From Sphingomonas sp. MA1305 (GTDB taxonomy: Bacteria > Pseudomonadota > Alphaproteobacteria > Sphingomonadales > Sphingomonadaceae), in NCBI RefSeq assembly GCF_016107325.1, contig NZ_RCVT01000001.1, forward strand, positions 124,001-188,000: a DNA stretch of 64,000 nucleotides. The letters are read 5' to 3'. The position numbers and the translations under genes were made by a program. Within the stretch, counting starts at the first letter, position 1; each line of letters opens with the position of its first letter. Below, one piece after another: positions 60,004-64,000 of the stretch. Below the pieces are notes generated by a model. That model did no database searches. It had not been told where the DNA came from and saw nothing but the letters and a program-made list of their open reading frames with translations.

Positions 60004-60750
60004 ATGGCCTATCCGATCCATCGATACCGGGCCTTCGCCGATCTGACTCCGCAAGAAGAGGCGCATCTTGCGGCGCTCGGCGATCCGGAGGTGTTCCGCC
60101 CGAAGGGTGAGACCTTCCAGATGGAAGGCGACCCTCTCCACGGCTTCTACCTCCACACCCACGGCTGGATCGCCTCGTCGATCACGCTGCCCAGCGGCAA
60201 GCGCCTCATCCAGAAGCTGCATCTTCCCGGCGACATGCTGGCGACGCCCAGCATGGCGCTGACGGCGGCGGCCGACACCCTGACCGCGGTCACCGACGCG
60301 GCGACCGCCTTTGTCCCCTACGAACGCTTCGGCCAGTTATTCACTTCGGCGCCACGTCTGGCAGCACTGTTCACCATTGCGGTGCAGATGGAGCGATTGT
60401 CGTTGATGGACGCGCTGGCGGTACAGGGCACCGCCTCTGCCAGGGAGCAGCTCGCGCGCCTGTTCCTCGACCTGCATGCGCGGCTCTGCCCGCTCGGCCT
60501 GGTCGACGATGACGGGTTCGACTTGCCGCTGACCCAGGAGACGCTCGGGGACTTGCTCGGCATGACCAACGTTCACGTCAACCGAACGCTGCGGGCCCTT
60601 GAAGACGCAGGAATGATCGCCCGTCGCGGCCGCCGGCTGGCACTGCTCGATATGGCGGCACTCCGCCGATTGTCGCCGCTGCCGCCCCGCCGCCCGCAAT
60701 TCCAGCCGTCATGGCTGCCACCCGTCGGCCAGCCGATCCCGAACGGCTAG
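60004..60750 (+). CDS. Crp/Fnr-family transcription regulator 1
   Basis: 248 residues. An N-terminal cyclic-nucleotide-binding-type beta-roll (GETFQMEGDPLHGFYLHTHGWI, KLHLPGDMLATPSMAL), a long dimerisation helix (about 120-150) and a winged HTH (PLTQETLGDLLGMTNVHVNRTLRALEDAGMI). It lacks the N-terminal cysteines of FNR, so it is not an iron-sulfur oxygen sensor of that kind. Its TAG shares the palindrome CTAG with the stop of the convergent small gene. Confidence 0.9.
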   Translation: MAYPIHRYRAFADLTPQEEAHLAALGDPEVFRPKGETFQMEGDPLHGFYLHTHGWIASSITLPSGKRLIQKLHLPGDMLATPSMALTAAADTLTAVTDAATAFVPYERFGQLFTSAPRLAALFTIAVQMERLSLMDALAVQGTASAREQLARLFLDLHARLCPLGLVDDDGFDLPLTQETLGDLLGMTNVHVNRTLRALEDAGMIARRGRRLALLDMAALRRLSPLPPRRPQFQPSWLPPVGQPIPNG

Positions 60751-60995
60751 TCGCGGGGCGCGACCGGCACCGTCTCCACCGCCACATGCAGCGGGGCGCT
60801 GCGCCGCTCCCCCGCGTCGACGTCCTCGACCGTGCAGACGATCGATTGCGTGCCGCCCACGGTGCCGAGCGTCTCGACCGCGACCTGCGCTGCGGCCTGG
60901 ATCGTATCCCGGAGCGCATTGTCGATCGAACGATAATGACCTTCCGCATGATCGCGCGTCTGACCGTCGTCGAGGATCACCGAAAAGATACGCAT
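60747..60995 (-). CDS. small hypothetical protein (82 aa), possibly DUF6894-like
   Basis: ATG 60995; 82 residues. MRIFSVILDDGQTRDHAEGHYRSIDNALRDTIQAAAQVA has the beta-hairpin-then-helix pattern and size of the DUF6894 family common in alphaproteobacteria, but the match is by pattern only. It shares its stop palindrome with Crp/Fnr regulator 1 and faces regulator 2 across a 266-base spacer with a strong dyad. Confidence 0.55.
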   Translation of the reverse strand: MRIFSVILDDGQTRDHAEGHYRSIDNALRDTIQAAAQVAVETLGTVGGTQSIVCTVEDVDAGERRSAPLHVAVETVPVAPRD

Positions 60996-61048
60996 CGCCA
61001 CACTATCCGTCAGAAACCGATCCATGTCACGGCGAAGATGATTGCGGA

Positions 61049-61071
61049 AAGTCAGACCGTACGACTGACTT
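61049..61071. promoter_or_regulatory. dyad operator candidate AAGTCAG-N9-CTGACTT
   Basis: AAGTCAG (61049-61055) and CTGACTT (61065-61071) are perfect inverse complements around ACCGTACGA, which itself contains the palindrome CGTACG. The dyad lies 54 bases upstream of the 82-aa gene start and 190 bases upstream of regulator 2. The size and symmetry suit a dimeric Crp/Fnr-type protein, although the half-site is not the Crp or FNR consensus. Confidence 0.45.
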
Positions 61072-61261
61072 GTGCATTGATCGGCATCAAGATTCCATCC
61101 GCTCAGTCCAAGGTTTTCGTTGCCGGCGCTGGGGCCGGGCGGGTGTCCGATCGACGCAGAACGGTGACGATTATTACCGTCCCGCAACATTAACGGCGAT
61201 CAAAGCCAGCCGTTGCAATGCAGGTTAAACCGGTTCGGCGATCTGCGTGGAGGAGGGCTGT

Positions 61262-62011
61262 ATGGCCGATCAAGATGGCACGGCGTCACTACGACCATTC
61301 CTGCACCGATTGGACCGGTTGATCCCGTTGGCGGACGATGATCGCGCGGCGATCGACCAGCTGCACTTTCAGGCGATCCGGTTCGCCCGGCATCGGGACG
61401 TGATTCAGAAGGGCGAGCGGCCGCCGTATCTCTATGCGGTGCTCGATGGGTGGGCGGCCCGCTACAGCCTGCGGCCGGACGGCACCCGCCGCATCACCGG
61501 TTTCCTGCTGCCCGGCGACTTCTGCGGCATCCACGCCGTTTGTCACGCGCCGATGGACCATGCCATTCTGGCGCTGACCGAATGTACGCTGGCGCGGGTG
61601 GACTTGGCTGAGGTCGAAAGCCTGGTCGCTGCACGTCCGGTGCTGGGACGCGCCTTGTGGTACGCCAAGCTGGTCGACGAGGCGATGCTGCGCACGTGGC
61701 TGCTCAATTCGTCGGATGCGTTTCGCACCTTGGCGCACCTGCTCTGCGAATTCGACGCCCGTCTCCATTCTGACGCACCCGTCGGCCCGCGCCGCTTCCC
61801 TTTGCCGATCACGCAGGAGCATCTCGGCGACGCGCTCGGCCTGACCAGCGTCCATATCAACCGCGTGCTGCGCCAGCTTCGCGAGGCCGAACTGGTCGAG
61901 ATCATGCAGGGGCATCTGACGATCCGCGACGTCGGCGCGCTGCGCCGCGCGGCGGCGTTCGACGCCAGCTATCTCCATTGGGGCGACGCAGCGGGCGAGG
62001 CGGCACGCTGA
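61262..62011 (+). CDS. Crp/Fnr-family transcription regulator 2
   Basis: 249 residues from ATG 61262 (GGAGG upstream). Beta-roll sensor domain (RHRDVIQKGERPPYLYAVLDGWAARY), then GFLLPGDFCGIHAVCHAPMDHAILALTECTL with three cysteines and two histidines that could take part in redox or ligand sensing, a dimer helix, and a winged HTH (PITQEHLGDALGLTSVHINRVLRQLREAELV). The LPGDFC segment is common in sphingomonad Crp/Fnr proteins. Only distantly related to regulator 1. Confidence 0.9.
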   Translation: MADQDGTASLRPFLHRLDRLIPLADDDRAAIDQLHFQAIRFARHRDVIQKGERPPYLYAVLDGWAARYSLRPDGTRRITGFLLPGDFCGIHAVCHAPMDHAILALTECTLARVDLAEVESLVAARPVLGRALWYAKLVDEAMLRTWLLNSSDAFRTLAHLLCEFDARLHSDAPVGPRRFPLPITQEHLGDALGLTSVHINRVLRQLREAELVEIMQGHLTIRDVGALRRAAAFDASYLHWGDAAGEAAR

Positions 62012-62236
62012 CCCGGCGGGGACCATCGCTGCACTGCCAGGGGCGGCAGGCAGTAAAAGCGCTGTCCTACAAGCCTGCAAGACGCTAGGCTCGTCGCATT
62101 GCGGCGACTCCTGCCCGTCCGGGTTCCTGCCGGCGGGCGGACACTGCATACGCGTGAACTTTGTCAGCTTTCGCTGCCGGTCGGCCCAAGTCCTCCGCTT
62201 CGTCATTTGTTCACGGCTGGTTGCTAGAGCGAGCCG

Positions 62237-63184
62237 ATGCCGACCTCTGTCTTCCTGACGATCGACACCGAATTCGCGTGGCGCCATCATGTCGCCGGTC
62301 TCGATCTCGACACGGTCTATGCCCGCTCGGTCGAGCCGGCCGGCGTCGGCCTCAGCTATCAGCTCGACATGCTCGCGCGACACGGGCTGAAGGCTTGCTT
62401 CTTCGTCGACCCGATGCCGGCGGTGATCACCGGCCTCGCGCCCATCCGCCGCATGGTCGAGACCATCCTTGCCGCCGGGCAGGAGGTGCAGCTCCACCTC
62501 CACCCGCATTGGACCGGCGCTTCGCTGGTCGAACGGCGCGCAGGGGCGTCGCGCGGCCAGCTGCACGAATATGATCGCGGCGAGCAACGCGACCTGATCT
62601 CAGGGGCGACCGATCTGCTCGTCGCCGCGGGGGCGCCGCCGCCCGTCGCCTTTCGCGCCGGCAGCTACGCGGCGAATGCGGACACGCCGGCAGTGCTCGC
62701 CGAGCTCGGCTTCCGCTACGACAGCAGCCACAATGGCGCAGAGCCGGCGGACAGTCGCATCGGTCTACCCGCCGACCAAATCGCCCCGCTCGACCTCGGC
62801 GTGGTCGAGGTGCCGGTGACGGTGATCGCCGAAGCTCCGGGCCGCTACCGCCATTTTCAGCTCTGCGCCCTGTCGGCGGGGGAGGCCGCCGCCGCGCTCG
62901 ATCATGCCGCGGCGGAGGATCATGCGGCGGTGACGATCGTCAGCCACGGCTTCGAGCTGGCCAACCGGCTCGGCACCCGCGCCAACGGCGTTCACGTCCG
63001 TCGCTTCGCGGCGCTGTGCCAGGCGCTGGACGACCGACGAGACCGCCTGCCCACCGCGCATTTTGCCGATCTGCCCGCCCTGCCACTCGATCGGAACGAC
63101 CGTCCGCTCGCCCCGCATGGAGTGCGCCGGCGCTGGCGACAGGCGGAGCAGCTCTGGTCCAACTGGGTCGCCGAGCGCGCCTGA
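62237..63184 (+). CDS. polysaccharide deacetylase-family protein
   Basis: 315 residues with a NodB-like fold. The catalytic motifs are FLTIDTEF (Asp), VQLHLHPHW (His-x-His metal site), FRAGSYAAN and IVSHGFEL. No signal peptide, so it may act on a lipid-linked or cytosolic precursor. The stop overlaps the next gene (TGATG at 63182-63186), and together they look like the start of a surface-polysaccharide or glycolipid operon continuing to the right. Confidence 0.85.
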   Translation: MPTSVFLTIDTEFAWRHHVAGLDLDTVYARSVEPAGVGLSYQLDMLARHGLKACFFVDPMPAVITGLAPIRRMVETILAAGQEVQLHLHPHWTGASLVERRAGASRGQLHEYDRGEQRDLISGATDLLVAAGAPPPVAFRAGSYAANADTPAVLAELGFRYDSSHNGAEPADSRIGLPADQIAPLDLGVVEVPVTVIAEAPGRYRHFQLCALSAGEAAAALDHAAAEDHAAVTIVSHGFELANRLGTRANGVHVRRFAALCQALDDRRDRLPTAHFADLPALPLDRNDRPLAPHGVRRRWRQAEQLWSNWVAERA

Positions 63185-64000
63185 TGACGGTGGCCGCCCT
63201 CAAGTTCCAGGTCGGCGCGCGGACGATCGCCACCGTGCCGCGGCGGCTGACGCGCGTGCCGCTGACGCTGATCCAGGCGATGGCGGGCATCGCCCCGCAG
63301 CTGCCGCCGCCACAGGACGACGGCTATCTCGTCACCTCGCTGGCGGCGAACGCGCTCGCCGGCGTGAGCGGTGCCGGCCTGATCGCCGCGGTGCGTCAGC
63401 GCTATACGCGCTACTACACCGATCTGACGATCGGTCACGACACCTGGCTGGCCGGACTGTCGGGGCAGGCGCGCTCGACGCTGAAGCGCAAGGCGAAGAA
63501 GGCGGCGGCGCTGGGTGTCGAGATCCGCGCCTATCGCACGCCGGCCGAGTTCGACGTCTTTCACCCGCTTGCGCGGCAGGTGTCGGCGACGACCTATCAG
63601 GAGCGGCTGCTCGACACCGGCCTGCCGATCGACCCGACTCAGCTACGCGCCGCCGCGGCGCGCGACGATCTGCGCGCCTGGCTGCTGCTGCTCGACGGCC
63701 GGCCGGTCGCCTATCTCTGCTGCACGGCGGAGGGCGAGACGCTGCTGTACATGCACGTCGGTCACGATCCGGCGCACGGCGATCTGTCGCCGGGCAGCGT
63801 CCTGCATGCCGCCGCGATGCGCGAACTGTTCGCCGACCGCTTCCGCTGGTTCGACTTCACCGAGGGCGAGGGGCAGCACAAGCGCCAGTTCGCCAGCGGT
63901 GGTGTCGCCTGCGTCGACCTGCTGCTGCTCCGCCCGACCCTCGCCAATCGCGCGACGCTGGCCGCGCTGGCCGGGTTCGATGGTGCGGTGGCGCTGGCCA
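63184..64000 (+). CDS. GNAT/FemAB-like acyltransferase, right end missing
   Basis: From ATG 63184 (overlapping the deacetylase stop) the frame stays open for 272 codons to the window edge. The N-terminal region (VAALKFQVGARTIATVPRRLTRVP) is followed by YYTDLTIGHDTWLAGLSGQARSTLKRKAKKA, and later YMHVGHDPAHGDLSPGSVLHAAAMRELFADRFRWFDFTEGEG. This is the GNAT fold of the BioF2/FemAB group, often found in exopolysaccharide gene clusters. The C-terminus lies outside the window. Confidence 0.8.
   Translation, partial: MTVAALKFQVGARTIATVPRRLTRVPLTLIQAMAGIAPQLPPPQDDGYLVTSLAANALAGVSGAGLIAAVRQRYTRYYTDLTIGHDTWLAGLSGQARSTLKRKAKKAAALGVEIRAYRTPAEFDVFHPLARQVSATTYQERLLDTGLPIDPTQLRAAAARDDLRAWLLLLDGRPVAYLCCTAEGETLLYMHVGHDPAHGDLSPGSVLHAAAMRELFADRFRWFDFTEGEGQHKRQFASGGVACVDLLLLRPTLANRATLAALAGFDGAVALA

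Overview
The window is GC-rich chromosomal DNA with densely packed genes. It most resembles an alphaproteobacterium of the Sphingomonadaceae (Sphingomonas-like). The reasons are: an F0 gene set with paired b' and b subunits and no F1 genes beside it; rph-rdgB placed divergently from hrcA-grpE; an infA-maf-RNase G-like-yacG-tRNA-Phe array; DUF6356, DUF6438 and 'vgr-related' proteins known from sphingomonads; and promoter-like sequences matching the alphaproteobacterial RpoH and EcfG consensuses. I see no prophage, transposase, integrase or CRISPR array. The only plasmid-style accessory module is a BrnT/BrnA toxin-antitoxin pair.

Layout. 1-10 kb: pncB (NAD salvage) converges on a four-gene operon, glgX-treZ-malQ-treY, whose members each overlap by 4 bases. 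It should turn glycogen into trehalose. Upstream of glgX on the same strand lie a 3-methyladenine glycosylase and a DUF418 membrane protein. 11.8-14.5 kb: two tiny acidic proteins, then the infA operon ending in tRNA-Phe; three consecutive genes there start with non-ATG codons. 14.6-19.7 kb: a hybrid histidine kinase, a DUF6356/FAD oxidoreductase pair and an Old Yellow Enzyme. 19.8-25.9 kb: an ABC-F ATPase, a PepSY-response regulator-sensor kinase-HPP operon, and an LLM-type oxidoreductase. 26-33 kb: a lipoprotein-like S8 protease with a probable outer-membrane barrel, a pyrimidine nucleotidase overlapping dapD, an OprB-type porin, hemW and a CAP-domain lipoprotein.

33-44 kb: protein quality control and nucleotide hygiene. 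A GNAT gene, rdgB and rph face DUF6438-hrcA-grpE. BrnTA, threonine synthase, a vgr-related zinc-protease-like protein and a PCuAC copper chaperone follow, then dnaK-dnaJ behind a consensus RpoH-type promoter. 44-49.8 kb: envelope and hypothetical genes, purB, an EF-hand secreted protein behind an EcfG-type promoter, and radC. 49.9-53.6 kb: a ydbH-ynbE-ydbL operon, implicated in outer-membrane lipid homeostasis. 53.9-56.5 kb: atpI-atpB-atpE-atpF'-atpF, closed by a strong terminator. 56.7-64 kb: a Gdx/SugE-type SMR exporter, uvrC, two Crp/Fnr-family regulators around a small protein and a conspicuous dyad, and a polysaccharide deacetylase overlapping a FemAB/GNAT-like gene that runs off the right edge.

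Most of the window is housekeeping. The features that best repay a second look are the stress-promoter matches, the S8 lipoprotein-barrel fusion, the insertion that splits rph-rdgB from hemW, the Crp/Fnr pair with its dyad, and palindromes that contain both stop codons of convergent gene pairs.
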